This document shows positions 27,283-35,282 of a DNA stretch of 64,000 nt, piece by piece; the first letter of the stretch is position 1; every line of letters begins with the position of its first letter. The stretch comes from Amorphoplanes digitatis. Lineage in GTDB: Bacteria; Actinomycetota; Actinomycetes; Mycobacteriales; Micromonosporaceae. The stretch spans positions 4,520,501 through 4,584,500 of the forward strand of contig NZ_JACHNH010000001.1 of the NCBI RefSeq assembly GCF_014205335.1. The letters run 5' to 3'. The notes beneath the pieces were generated by a model. The model was not told the DNA's origin. It did no database searches and saw nothing but the letters and a program-made list of their open reading frames with translations. The translations under genes and the position numbers were made by a program.

Positions 27283-27792
27283 ATGATCGGCGACCGGTGG
27301 GGCGTGACCGACGACGAGACGCTGCGCCACTATCCGTGCGACGAGTTCGTCGTCGCACCTGCATTGCAGGTGTGGCGAGGAGTCAACGTTGCGGCGCCCG
27401 CCGCGACAGTATGGCCGTGGGTTGCCCAGGTACGGATCGCGCCGTACTCCTATGACTGGATCGACAACCTGGGCCGCCGCTCACCTCGTCAGCTGGTGGG
27501 CCTCCCCGAACCTGAGATCGGAGAGGCATTCACCTCCTCCGGCGGGCGGAAGTTGGGCAGGATCGTCTCTCTCGACCCGGGGAAGCAGCTGACGGGGACC
27601 ATCATGGGCGCCTTCATGTCCTACGTGCTCCTGCCTCAGGAGCACGACACGACCCGCCTGCTGCTCAAGGTGAGCATGCAGACGAACCGTTTGGCCGCCC
27701 TCGCGCTGTCCGTCGGTGACCTCGTGATGGCTCGCCGGCAGTTGCTGAACCTGAAGCAACTCGCCGAACGCCGAACCACTCCCCCGAGGTGA
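27283..27792 (+). CDS. SRPBCC-fold (START/Bet v1-like) protein
   Basis: A 169-residue protein with the SRPBCC layout. The early strand leads into GVNVAAPAATVWPWVAQVRI, the usual start of the helix-grip fold with its WPW-like element. The segment APYSYDWIDNLGRRSPRQLV and the late strands IMGAFMSYVLLPQEHDTTRLLLKVSM follow. Such proteins bind hydrophobic ligands; the ligand is unknown here. It stands alone between unrelated genes and converges on the TPR gene 23 nt away. Confidence 0.75.
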   Translation: MIGDRWGVTDDETLRHYPCDEFVVAPALQVWRGVNVAAPAATVWPWVAQVRIAPYSYDWIDNLGRRSPRQLVGLPEPEIGEAFTSSGGRKLGRIVSLDPGKQLTGTIMGAFMSYVLLPQEHDTTRLLLKVSMQTNRLAALALSVGDLVMARRQLLNLKQLAERRTTPPR

Positions 27793-27815
27793 CGATCGTC
27801 TTCGGACCCTACTGA

Positions 27816-29246
27816 TCAAGTGATCAGGTCACTCTGATCTCGTACTCGTTCTTGGCGTACCTGTTCGAGCATGGCGGTGTCGGATTCGAGGTCCGGGTTG
27901 CCGATTTGGCGGTCGAGGTCGACGACGATCTCAAGCTCGCCGGCTGCCTGGTCGAGATTCCGTTCCGCCCGGTGGATCATCGCGATGTTGTACCGGGTGG
28001 TGGCTTCGCCGGCGCGGTCGCCGACCTCCTGCCGGATGGGCAGGGCCTGCTGGTAGTAGGTCAGGGCCTGCTGCCGGTCCCCGAGCCTACTGTGCACGGA
28101 GCCGATGTTGTTGAGGGTGGTGGCTTCGCTGGCGCGGTCGCCGACCTCCCGGGTGATGGGCAGGGCCTGCTGGTAGTAGTCCAAGGCCCGCTGCCGGTCC
28201 CCGAGACCCTCGTGCACGCCGCCGATGTTGGTGAGGGTGACGGCTTCGCCGGCGCGGTCGCCGACCTCCCGCCGGATGGGCAGCGCCTGCTGGTAGTAGG
28301 CCAGTGCCTGCTGCCGGTCCCCCAGCCCGTGATACACGAAGCCGATGTTGTTGAGGGTGGTGGCTTCGCCGGCGCGGTTGCCGACCTCCCGCAGGGTGGG
28401 CAGGGCCTGCTGGTAGTAGGCCAGGGCCTGCTGCCGGTCCCCGAGCCCGTCGTACACGTGGCCGATGTTGTGGAGGGTGTTGGCTTCGCCGGCGCGGTCG
28501 CCGACCTCCCGGGTGATGGGCAGGGCCTGCTGGAAGTAGGCCAGGGCCTGCTGCCGGTCCCCCAGCCTGTCGTACACGGCGCCGATGTTGTTGAGGGTGT
28601 TGGACTCGCCGGCGCGGTGGCCGACCTCCCGCTGGATGGGCAGGGCCTGCTGGTAGTAGGCCAGGGCCTGCTGCCGGTCCCCGAGCCCGTCGTACACGAG
28701 GCCGATGTTGTTGAGGGTGTTGGCTTCGCCGGCGCGGTTACCGACCTCCCGCCGGATGGGCAGGGCCTGCCGGTAGTAGGCCAGGGCCTGCTGCCGGTCC
28801 CCGAGCCCGTCGTACACAAGGCCGATGTTGGAGAGAGTGGCGGCCTCGCTGCCGCGGTCGCCGGCCTCCCGAAACCGGTGGAGCGCCTGCTCGCAGTTGG
28901 CCAAGGCCTGTCGGGGCTGCCCGGTGGCGGACTGTGCCCAGCCCAGGGCGTAGAAGGAGCCGGCGTCCGGGCCGAGTGTCAGGGTCGCGGTCGCCACGGC
29001 CGCCACATCCGCGAACCGGGACCTGCGCAGCCACACCCCCGCCACCCGGTAACCGACATCCCGGGCGACCGCGGGCTCCCGGCCCGCGACCGCCAGCCGG
29101 TGCACCTCCACCCACCGGGCGACCGCGCCGGCCGACCCATCGCGAACCAATGACTCCCGACCCCCGGCTCGCCCACTGCCGGCCGCCGAGCATCCGTCAT
29201 CCGTCAACCCGACACCGCCCCTGCCCGCATCCGCGATCTCCGGCAC
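27816..29246 (-). CDS. Tetratricopeptide-repeat protein with near-identical 40-residue units
   Basis: A 476-residue protein. A variable N-terminal 110 residues is followed by eight to nine repeats of about 40 residues, each built on the pattern NNIGxVYDGLGDRQQALAYY plus QQALPIRREVGDRAGEATTL. The C-terminal cap is RYNIAMIHRAERNLDQAAGELEIVVDLDRQIGNPDLESDT and the end is rich in charged residues. It is an all-helical protein-binding scaffold, with no enzymatic or nucleotide-binding domain present. Related longer actinomycete proteins carry NB-ARC or CHAT modules in front of such repeats; this copy has none, so it may be a stand-alone adaptor or a remnant. Confidence 0.8.
   Translation of the reverse strand: MPEIADAGRGGVGLTDDGCSAAGSGRAGGRESLVRDGSAGAVARWVEVHRLAVAGREPAVARDVGYRVAGVWLRRSRFADVAAVATATLTLGPDAGSFYALGWAQSATGQPRQALANCEQALHRFREAGDRGSEAATLSNIGLVYDGLGDRQQALAYYRQALPIRREVGNRAGEANTLNNIGLVYDGLGDRQQALAYYQQALPIQREVGHRAGESNTLNNIGAVYDRLGDRQQALAYFQQALPITREVGDRAGEANTLHNIGHVYDGLGDRQQALAYYQQALPTLREVGNRAGEATTLNNIGFVYHGLGDRQQALAYYQQALPIRREVGDRAGEAVTLTNIGGVHEGLGDRQRALDYYQQALPITREVGDRASEATTLNNIGSVHSRLGDRQQALTYYQQALPIRQEVGDRAGEATTRYNIAMIHRAERNLDQAAGELEIVVDLDRQIGNPDLESDTAMLEQVRQERVRDQSDLIT
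28021..28860. repeat. Seven tandem 120-bp repeats inside the TPR gene
   Basis: Units start at 28021, 28141, 28261, 28381, 28501, 28621 and 28741. Each is exactly 120 bp and highly similar (ccgacctcc...gggcagggcctgctggtagtaggccagggcctg...cggtccccgagcc...). A diverged partial unit follows at 28861. Exact phase and near identity at silent positions imply recent duplication or gene conversion within the gene. Confidence 0.9.
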
Positions 29247-29412
29247 CAGCCACCTCGCCCCAGCAGCCGAAAGCCCTCCACAACGGCCAGCACCATACGA
29301 CCGGCACCGACCCGGTCGACCCCAACGACCATGATCTGACAGAGATCACGGTTGTCGCCGCCGCACCGGTCTTGCTCGCCGCCGGTGGTGGCCTGGTGGG
29401 AATCAGGTCTGA

Positions 29413-30306
29413 TCAGTTGCCGGCCGGCGGTGCGGGGATGCTCGGGCCGCCGTCGTCCCGGTGGAGGCGGCCCAGTTCCTTGGCGTTCCGGTCGAGAAGC
29501 ACGAGCATCGCACCGTCGAACCCGGCCCGCCGCGCGGACGACAACCAGTCTCCGACCGGCACGTTGTCGCAGCCCACGAGGGTGCTGACCCCGGACGTCG
29601 CCAGAAGGGTGCCCGCGGGTCCGGCGACCCAGCCGCCCCCGGACCCGTTGCACCCGTCCGAGCCCAACCAGCGGCCATCGGCGCCGATCTCCAGGTTTGG
29701 CTGCTCAAGCGCCTTCGATCCGCCACGGACCGGTACCCATCGACCGGGCAGCTCCCGCCGGTCGGCCGGCGTCAGGTGCGGAGGGAGCGCGGCGGGCGGG
29801 TCGAACAAGCGGCGAAACTCATCGGTCACCTCGAAAGACTCGCGGTCGGGCCGCAGTGGCTCACCGCTGGCGACCAGGCGGGCAACCGCTCTGCCGTCGG
29901 GGTCGACCAGCTCCGCGTCGCGGCCGCCGAGCCGGTATCCGGCGGCATCGCTAAGCCAGAGGATGCGGGTTCGCGGGTCGCAATCGTCCGTGCTGGCAAT
30001 GACGTCGCCGGTGAACAGCCCCTGAGAATCGGCATTCCAGGAACCCAGCAACTCGCCACAGCTTTGGTAGATCGTGAGTCCTCCCGGAGTCAGACCCACC
30101 GTCGTGCCGGCCTCCGCGCCGATACCGGTCAGCCTCCACATGCCGACCAAGGCGATCGGGTCCGGCGGCCCAGGCCGGGCCCGAAACGGAGCGGGTGCGG
30201 CGGACTCCGCGGATCCGGAAACGGCACAGCCCACCAGCGCGAGCACGGCCACCATCGCCAGCGCCATCCGCCGGCCACGCCAGACCCCAGTTCCGCTTCC
30301 CGACAT
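29413..30306 (-). CDS. META-domain-like lipoprotein
   Basis: A 297-residue lipoprotein. The signal MALAMVAVLALVGC ends in a lipobox Cys at about residue 27, counting from the upstream ATG at 30306; the internal ATG at codon 14 could equally be the start. Two related halves follow. The second has the META/HslJ-like pattern IGADGRWLGSDGCNGSGGGWV ... LLATSGVSTLVGCDN. The first has a diverged copy around LTIYQSCGELLGSWNADSQGLF ... ASTDDC. It probably sits on the outer face of the membrane; no activity is predicted. Confidence 0.65.
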   Translation of the reverse strand: MSGSGTGVWRGRRMALAMVAVLALVGCAVSGSAESAAPAPFRARPGPPDPIALVGMWRLTGIGAEAGTTVGLTPGGLTIYQSCGELLGSWNADSQGLFTGDVIASTDDCDPRTRILWLSDAAGYRLGGRDAELVDPDGRAVARLVASGEPLRPDRESFEVTDEFRRLFDPPAALPPHLTPADRRELPGRWVPVRGGSKALEQPNLEIGADGRWLGSDGCNGSGGGWVAGPAGTLLATSGVSTLVGCDNVPVGDWLSSARRAGFDGAMLVLLDRNAKELGRLHRDDGGPSIPAPPAGN

Positions 30307-30505
30307 GTCACCCTCTCAGCGACGACCACCTGCGTCTGGAGTGCGCAAGGTACAGCAGCCGCACCAGCTGAGAGCGGACCGGGCGGGTTGAGGAGGCGCT
30401 CATTTCGGCAGGTCAGGACACCGGGGTCGAAACCTCGCGCCTGCTAGCGCAGCGTGACCCCTGCTGGGCAACATCAGAACCTGAGCGCTGTGGCGTGATG
30501 AACCT

Positions 30506-30880
30506 ATGCTGCCGATCATGGGCGACGAACGGGTGGGCGGCCGGCTGGGCCGCTCCTACCTTTCGCTCGCCTTCTGGTACGCGGTGGCAGGATCCCTTCC
30601 GGTCTTCCTGGCGGCAACGGTCGAGGAGTCGGAGAGCGGCACCGGCCGCGTGGTGGACTGCACCGGCCATTTCGGATGCCCCACGGAGCCGGACATCGGC
30701 GCCGTCCTGCAGAACACTGCCCTGATCCTGGCCCCGACCCTTCTGGTGGCGGTGCCGCTCTGCACGCACCTCGCCCGCAAATGGGAAATGCCCGCCCTGG
30801 CGGGTTTCGTCGCCGCCGTCACCGCCTGGATGGTCTTCTGCGTCGGCGGGCTGCTCTACATGGCCGCCCGAGAAGGCTGA
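30506..30880 (+). CDS. Small membrane protein, unknown function
   Basis: A 124-residue protein with three hydrophobic helices, at about 20-37, 70-90 and 95-118. A short outer loop contains two Cys in VVDCTGHFGCPTEPD. Either ATG 30506 or ATG 30518 could be the start; neither has a strong ribosome-binding site. I do not recognise a family. Codon positions look genuinely coding, with GC-rich third bases. Confidence 0.55.
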   Translation: MLPIMGDERVGGRLGRSYLSLAFWYAVAGSLPVFLAATVEESESGTGRVVDCTGHFGCPTEPDIGAVLQNTALILAPTLLVAVPLCTHLARKWEMPALAGFVAAVTAWMVFCVGGLLYMAAREG

Positions 30881-31006
30881 CAAACGACCGTCACCAGTGC
30901 GCGGCGGAGCCGCTCGCGTCAGTGTTCGTCGTCGATCAGAAGTTTGACGTGGTCGAACCAGCCTGGAGCGTGCGGTCGTGCCGTTCGCCGTGACTACCCT
31001 GCGGCC

Positions 31007-31648
31007 ATGGCTTTGACTCCGGACGAGTTCTATCAGCATGCGCTTGCCGCCACGGACAGTGAGCGCCGCCTTCCCCTGTCCCGCATGACGGGTTGGGAGA
31101 TCAGCCCGTTCGTGCAGGACGGCCTGCGTGTCACTCCGCTACGGCCGCCGGTGGTACCCGAGCCGCCGCGGCACGGCGAGGATCCGGCGGAGTGCGGCAT
31201 CTGCGGCGACCGGGACAAGGGCGTCTGGTTCAACGAGCGCTGGCGGCTGGACCGGATCTCCGGCGTCGGGCTGCCGCTGATCGTGATGCTCTACCCCCGC
31301 GACCACTACGACCTGGCCGACCTGCCCGACGAGATGGCCGCGGAACTCGGCCTGCTGAGTACCCGGATCGTGCGGCACGTGCAGGCGGTGCCGCACGTCG
31401 CGCGGGCACACATGTACCGCTTCGGCGACGGCGCCGCCCACCTGCACCTGTGGTTCTTCGCCCGGCCCGAAGGCCAGGCTCAACTGTTCGGATCGTGGCT
31501 GCCGGTCTGGGACGACCTGCTGCCGGAGTACCCGGCCGACCTGGCCGACGCGGATGCCGCCCTGGTCGCCGACGCGCTCGTCGCCTCGTCCGGTGGCTCC
31601 CGTACGCCCACGGCCGCCTACGGCACGGAGGCCGAGCCTGCGCGCTGA
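31007..31648 (+). CDS. HIT-like / GalT-like nucleotide-binding protein
   Basis: A 213-residue protein starting MALTPDEFYQHALAATDSER. It contains a Cys pair ECGICGDRDKGVWF, which probably belongs to a zinc site, and a C-terminal HIT-type triad segment AAHLHLWFFARPEG (H-x-H followed by an aromatic rather than the third His). The overall plan resembles small HIT or galactose-1-phosphate uridylyltransferase relatives. The missing third His leaves activity uncertain. Its 3' end overlaps the convergent acyltransferase gene by 31 nt. Confidence 0.65.
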   Translation: MALTPDEFYQHALAATDSERRLPLSRMTGWEISPFVQDGLRVTPLRPPVVPEPPRHGEDPAECGICGDRDKGVWFNERWRLDRISGVGLPLIVMLYPRDHYDLADLPDEMAAELGLLSTRIVRHVQAVPHVARAHMYRFGDGAAHLHLWFFARPEGQAQLFGSWLPVWDDLLPEYPADLADADAALVADALVASSGGSRTPTAAYGTEAEPAR

Positions 31649-32781
31649 GGCACCGCGTTCTCCGGCTGGTGCGCGCTCCGCCTCGACAGCGGTAGTGGCA
31701 CCGAGGCCGCGCGCATCACGTCGAGCGAGCGGCGGAGAACCCGCCGCAGGTACGCGCCCAGCGGCTTCTCCACCAGCCGGTGCACGGCCCACGCCAGCAC
31801 CAGCATCAGGGCCGCCGTCGCGATCAGGAGGAGCCATACGGGCGGGCGGAAGGCCAGGTACACGTTGCGGATCACCGTGTAGCCGATCCGCTGGTGCAGC
31901 AGGTACAGCGGGTACGTCAGCGCCCCGGCGGTCGTCAGCCACCGCCAGCGCACCCGTTCCAGCCGGCCGAGCGCGATCGCCAGGACCAGGCCGTAAGCCA
32001 CCGTGATGATGACGACCCCGGGCCAGGTGGGGTAGGACGCGCCGAGGCTGTGCACGCGGCGGGTCACCGCGTGCAGGTTCACGATCCAGGTGAACGCGAT
32101 CATCGCGTACAGCAGCGGCGACGGGCCGAAGCGGTGGACGAGGTACATCAGGATGCCGGCCACGAAGTACGCGGCGTACTCGGGCACGGCCAGCGCGTTC
32201 AGCAGCGTGGTGCCCAGCACCGGGCTCAGCACCGCCACGGTCATCCAGGCGGCGCAGAAGAGCACGACGCGGCGGTAGGTCAGGCCGAGCATGACCGGAA
32301 CGAGGAAGAGCAGGTAGAAACGCAGCTCGACGAAGAGCGTCCAGTAGACGCCGTCCATCGACCCGACGCCGAGGGGTTCCTGCACCATCGTCAGGTTCAC
32401 CGCGACACCGACCGGTGTCGGGTCCACCAGGCCCCAGATGCCGCCGCCGCGGAGCGGGGCCGCGACCGCGACGAGCGCGGTCAGCAGGACGGCGACCCAG
32501 TACGCCGGGTAGAGCCGGCTCACCCGGGAGGCGAAGAAGTCGCCCAGCCGGCGCCCCCAGCTGCTCATGCAGATCACGAAGCCGCTGATCAGGAAGAACA
32601 CCTCGACGCCGAGGCACCCGTACACGGCGACCCACGAGCCGGCCGGCAGGAGGTCCGACGGCGGGCTCACGCCGTCGATGCGCCAGGCCATGGTGTAGTG
32701 GAACACCATCACCGCCGCGGCGGCCAGGAAGCGCATCCCGTCCAGTGCCGCGAGCCGGGGCCCACTGTCCATTTTTTCCAT
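31618..32781 (-). CDS. Acyltransferase-3 family membrane O-acyltransferase
   Basis: A 387-residue multi-pass protein of the acyltransferase-3 family, with about ten transmembrane helices. The opening LAALDGMRFLAAAAVMVFHYTMAW carries the expected motif with His. Later segments GCLGVEVFFLISGFVICMSS and YWTLFVELRFYLLFLVPVM are family signatures. Such enzymes O-acylate sugars or lipid-linked glycans across the membrane. It lies 51 nt downstream of the polyprenyl synthase gene on the same strand, so it may be the last gene of the ebo-like operon, though it could be independent. Confidence 0.85.
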   Translation of the reverse strand: MEKMDSGPRLAALDGMRFLAAAAVMVFHYTMAWRIDGVSPPSDLLPAGSWVAVYGCLGVEVFFLISGFVICMSSWGRRLGDFFASRVSRLYPAYWVAVLLTALVAVAAPLRGGGIWGLVDPTPVGVAVNLTMVQEPLGVGSMDGVYWTLFVELRFYLLFLVPVMLGLTYRRVVLFCAAWMTVAVLSPVLGTTLLNALAVPEYAAYFVAGILMYLVHRFGPSPLLYAMIAFTWIVNLHAVTRRVHSLGASYPTWPGVVIITVAYGLVLAIALGRLERVRWRWLTTAGALTYPLYLLHQRIGYTVIRNVYLAFRPPVWLLLIATAALMLVLAWAVHRLVEKPLGAYLRRVLRRSLDVMRAASVPLPLSRRSAHQPENAVPQRAGSASVP

Positions 32782-32832
32782 TCCTCAGGCATCGACCGAT
32801 GTCAGCGAAATGAAAGCAGACCCTCGCAAGCC

Positions 32833-33903
32833 TCAGCGGTGCCGGGCCACCACCGACGAGGCCAGGCCGGACAGGGCCGCCCGCGCCTCGGTGGTCAGCG
32901 GCGCGTCGGCGAGCGCCGACGTCGCCTCCGCCGCGCGCTGCGAGATCAGGCTCTCGATCCGCTGGCGGGCTCCGGTCGCGGTGATGATCGAGCGCAGCTC
33001 GGCGGCGCCCGCGTCGTCCAGGGCCGGGTCGCCGAAGAGTTCGCGGATGCGGGCGGCCTGTGTCCGGTCCGCCCGGTCCCGGGCCATCGCGATCATGACC
33101 GTGGGCTTGCCCTCGCGCAGGTCGTCCACGACCGGCTTGCCGGTCACCGCCGGGTCGCCGAAGACGCCGAGCACGTCGTCGCGGAGCTGGAACGCGTCGC
33201 CGAGGGGGTCGCCGAACGACTGTAGCGCCGCCTGGAGCCCCTTGGGGCCGCCGGCCAGGGCCGCGCCGATCTGGAGCGGCCGGGTCACCGTGTACCGGGC
33301 CGCCTTCATCCGGATGACCGTCAGCGCGCCCGCCACCGAGCCGTCGCCGACCCCCGAGACCAGGTCCAGGTACTGGCCGGCGATCACCTCGGTGCGCATC
33401 ACCGTGAAGAGCCGGTACCCGCGGTGTATCCACTCGACCGGCAGGCCCGACTCGTGCAGCATGTGGTCGGCCCAGGCGGCGCAGAGGTCGCCGCAGAGCA
33501 GCGCCGCGCTCTGGCCGTACCGGACGGCCTCGCCGCGCCACGAGTGCCGGGTGTGCACGTCCGCGAAGTGGCGGTGCACGGTCGGCTGGCCGCGGCGCAG
33601 GGTGCTGTTGTCCATGATGTCGTCGTGGATCAGGGCGAACGCGTGGAACAGTTCGAGCGCGGCCGCCGCCACGACGATCTGCGGGCTGTCCGGCTGCCCG
33701 GCGCCGCGCCAGCCCCAGTAGCAGAACATCGGGCGCAGGCGCTTGCCGTCGGCGAGCACGAACCGCCGTACGGCGTCGAGCACGCCCGCCGGGGTGCCGT
33801 CCGGCCAGTGTGGACGTTGCCGGTCCAGGTAGCGGATGAGCGCCGACTCGCAGCGCCGGGCCAGGCCCGCCGCGTCGGTCTCCGGCGCCATGCCCACGGT
33901 CAT
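32833..33903 (-). CDS. Polyprenyl (probably geranylgeranyl) diphosphate synthase
   Basis: A 356-residue trans-isoprenyl diphosphate synthase. The first Asp-rich motif is DDIMD in FALIHDDIMDNSTLRRGQPT, and the second is QLRDDVLGVFGD. Further conserved elements are GKRLRP and GKPVVDDLREGKPT. Chain length cannot be read with certainty; C20 is likely for stand-alone actinobacterial enzymes of this form. The ATG overlaps the end of the phosphatase-like gene by 4 nt, so its product, a prenyl diphosphate, is made in step with the UbiA-like protein encoded upstream in the operon. Confidence 0.9.
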   Translation of the reverse strand: MTVGMAPETDAAGLARRCESALIRYLDRQRPHWPDGTPAGVLDAVRRFVLADGKRLRPMFCYWGWRGAGQPDSPQIVVAAAALELFHAFALIHDDIMDNSTLRRGQPTVHRHFADVHTRHSWRGEAVRYGQSAALLCGDLCAAWADHMLHESGLPVEWIHRGYRLFTVMRTEVIAGQYLDLVSGVGDGSVAGALTVIRMKAARYTVTRPLQIGAALAGGPKGLQAALQSFGDPLGDAFQLRDDVLGVFGDPAVTGKPVVDDLREGKPTVMIAMARDRADRTQAARIRELFGDPALDDAGAAELRSIITATGARQRIESLISQRAAEATSALADAPLTTEARAALSGLASSVVARHR

Positions 33904-35282
33904 GACGGCAGCCCGGCCAGCGTGAGCAGCAATTCCTTCACCTCGGTCGCGGCGACGGCGTCCCGGGCGTGCGCCGGGTCGGAGCAGATCAGCACGGGCG
34001 CGTCGCGGGGGTCCGCCGGCAGCCGCCCGTGCGAGCCGCGGACCGCGCGGGCGCCGGCGTCGAGGCCGACGACGCTCATCAGGTAGCGCATACCGAGCTT
34101 CTTGCGCAGCAGCGCCAGCGCGGCGCGGCCCTTCGCCGCCGCCGGGCCCGCCGGGTCGAAGAACAGCTCGGCGGGGTCGTACCCGGGCTTGCGATGGATC
34201 TCCACCAGCCGGGCGAAGTCCGGCGCGGCCGCGTCGTCCAGCCAGTAGTAGTACGTGAACCAGGCGTCCGGCTCGGCGACCAGGACCAGCTCGCCGGAGC
34301 GCTCGTGGTCCAGCCCGTGCGCGGCCTTGCCGTCCGCGTCCAGTACCTCGGCGACGCCGGGCAGCGCCGCGCAGAGCTTCGCCACGGCCGGCACGTCGGC
34401 GGGGTCACGGACGTAGACGTGGGCGATCTGGTGGTCCGCCACGGCGAACGCCCGGGACGTCCACGGGTCGAGGTACTCCATCCCGGCCTGGGTGTGCACC
34501 CGCAGCAGGCCCTCGGCGCGCAGCAGCCGGTTGACGTCGACCGGGCGCGAGACGTCGGTGATGCCGTACTCGGACAGCACGACGACGGTGGCGCCGCGGG
34601 CCGCCGCCGCGTCGAGCAGCGGGCCGAGGGTGGCGTCGAGCTCGGCCGCGGCCGCCGCGGCCTGCGGGGCGGACGGACCGTGGCGTTGCAGGTCGTAGTC
34701 GAGGTGCGGCACGTAGACCAGGGTCAGGTCCGGGCGGTGGTCCGCCATGATCTGTTCGGCGGCCCGGCAGATCCACGCCGAGGACGGCAGGCCGGCGTTG
34801 GCGCCCCAGTAGCTGAAGAGCGGGAACGTGCCCAGTTTGGCGGTGAGCTCGTCGTGCAGGGCCGGCGGATCGGTGTAGCAGTCCGGGTCCTTGCGGCCGT
34901 CGGCGTGGTAGACCGGCCGCGGCGTTACCGTCCAGTCGACGTCGGCGCCCATCGCGTACCACCAGCAGACGTTGGCCACCGTGTAGCCCGGCGCGCGCGA
35001 GCGGGCCGCGTGCCACAGCTTCTCGCCACCGACCAGCGCGTTGTGCTGGCGCCAGAGCAGCACCTCGCCCAGGTCGCGGAAGTACCAGCCGTTGCCGACG
35101 ATGCCGTGTACGGCGGGCGGCTCGCCGGTGAGGAAGGTGGACTGGACCGTGCAGGTGACGGCGGGCAGCACCGTGCCCAGCGGCGCGCGGAATCCGGTGG
35201 CGGCGAGGCGGGACAGGCGCGGCATGTGCTCCAGCAGCCGCGGGGTGAGGCCGACGACGTCGAGTACGACCACGGGCTTCAC
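33900..35282 (-). CDS. eboF: EboF-like alkaline-phosphatase-superfamily protein
   Basis: A 460-residue protein of the type I phosphodiesterase/nucleotide pyrophosphatase branch. Asp8 of VVVLDVVGL and the nucleophile Thr43 in LPAVTCTVQSTFLTGEPP are in place. A second metal-site segment reads YVPHLDYDLQRHG. Where most of the superfamily has S-D-H-G, this protein has S-E-Y-G (VVVLSEYGITDV), so its metal centre may differ. The GTG start at 35282 is fixed by a GTGA overlap with eboE. In ebo clusters it is thought to act in processing or moving a small metabolite. Confidence 0.8.
   Translation of the reverse strand: MKPVVVLDVVGLTPRLLEHMPRLSRLAATGFRAPLGTVLPAVTCTVQSTFLTGEPPAVHGIVGNGWYFRDLGEVLLWRQHNALVGGEKLWHAARSRAPGYTVANVCWWYAMGADVDWTVTPRPVYHADGRKDPDCYTDPPALHDELTAKLGTFPLFSYWGANAGLPSSAWICRAAEQIMADHRPDLTLVYVPHLDYDLQRHGPSAPQAAAAAAELDATLGPLLDAAAARGATVVVLSEYGITDVSRPVDVNRLLRAEGLLRVHTQAGMEYLDPWTSRAFAVADHQIAHVYVRDPADVPAVAKLCAALPGVAEVLDADGKAAHGLDHERSGELVLVAEPDAWFTYYYWLDDAAAPDFARLVEIHRKPGYDPAELFFDPAGPAAAKGRAALALLRKKLGMRYLMSVVGLDAGARAVRGSHGRLPADPRDAPVLICSDPAHARDAVAATEVKELLLTLAGLPS

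Noticed and set aside
28021-28860. Regularly spaced repeats resembling a CRISPR array
   Set aside because: The 120-bp units are in frame and encode TPR units; there are no unique spacers of 30-40 bp and no cas genes nearby.
30881-31006. Possible small gene between the membrane protein and the HIT gene
   Set aside because: No frame has both a ribosome-binding site and a start; the longer frame from 30944 is only a 5' extension of the HIT gene without support.
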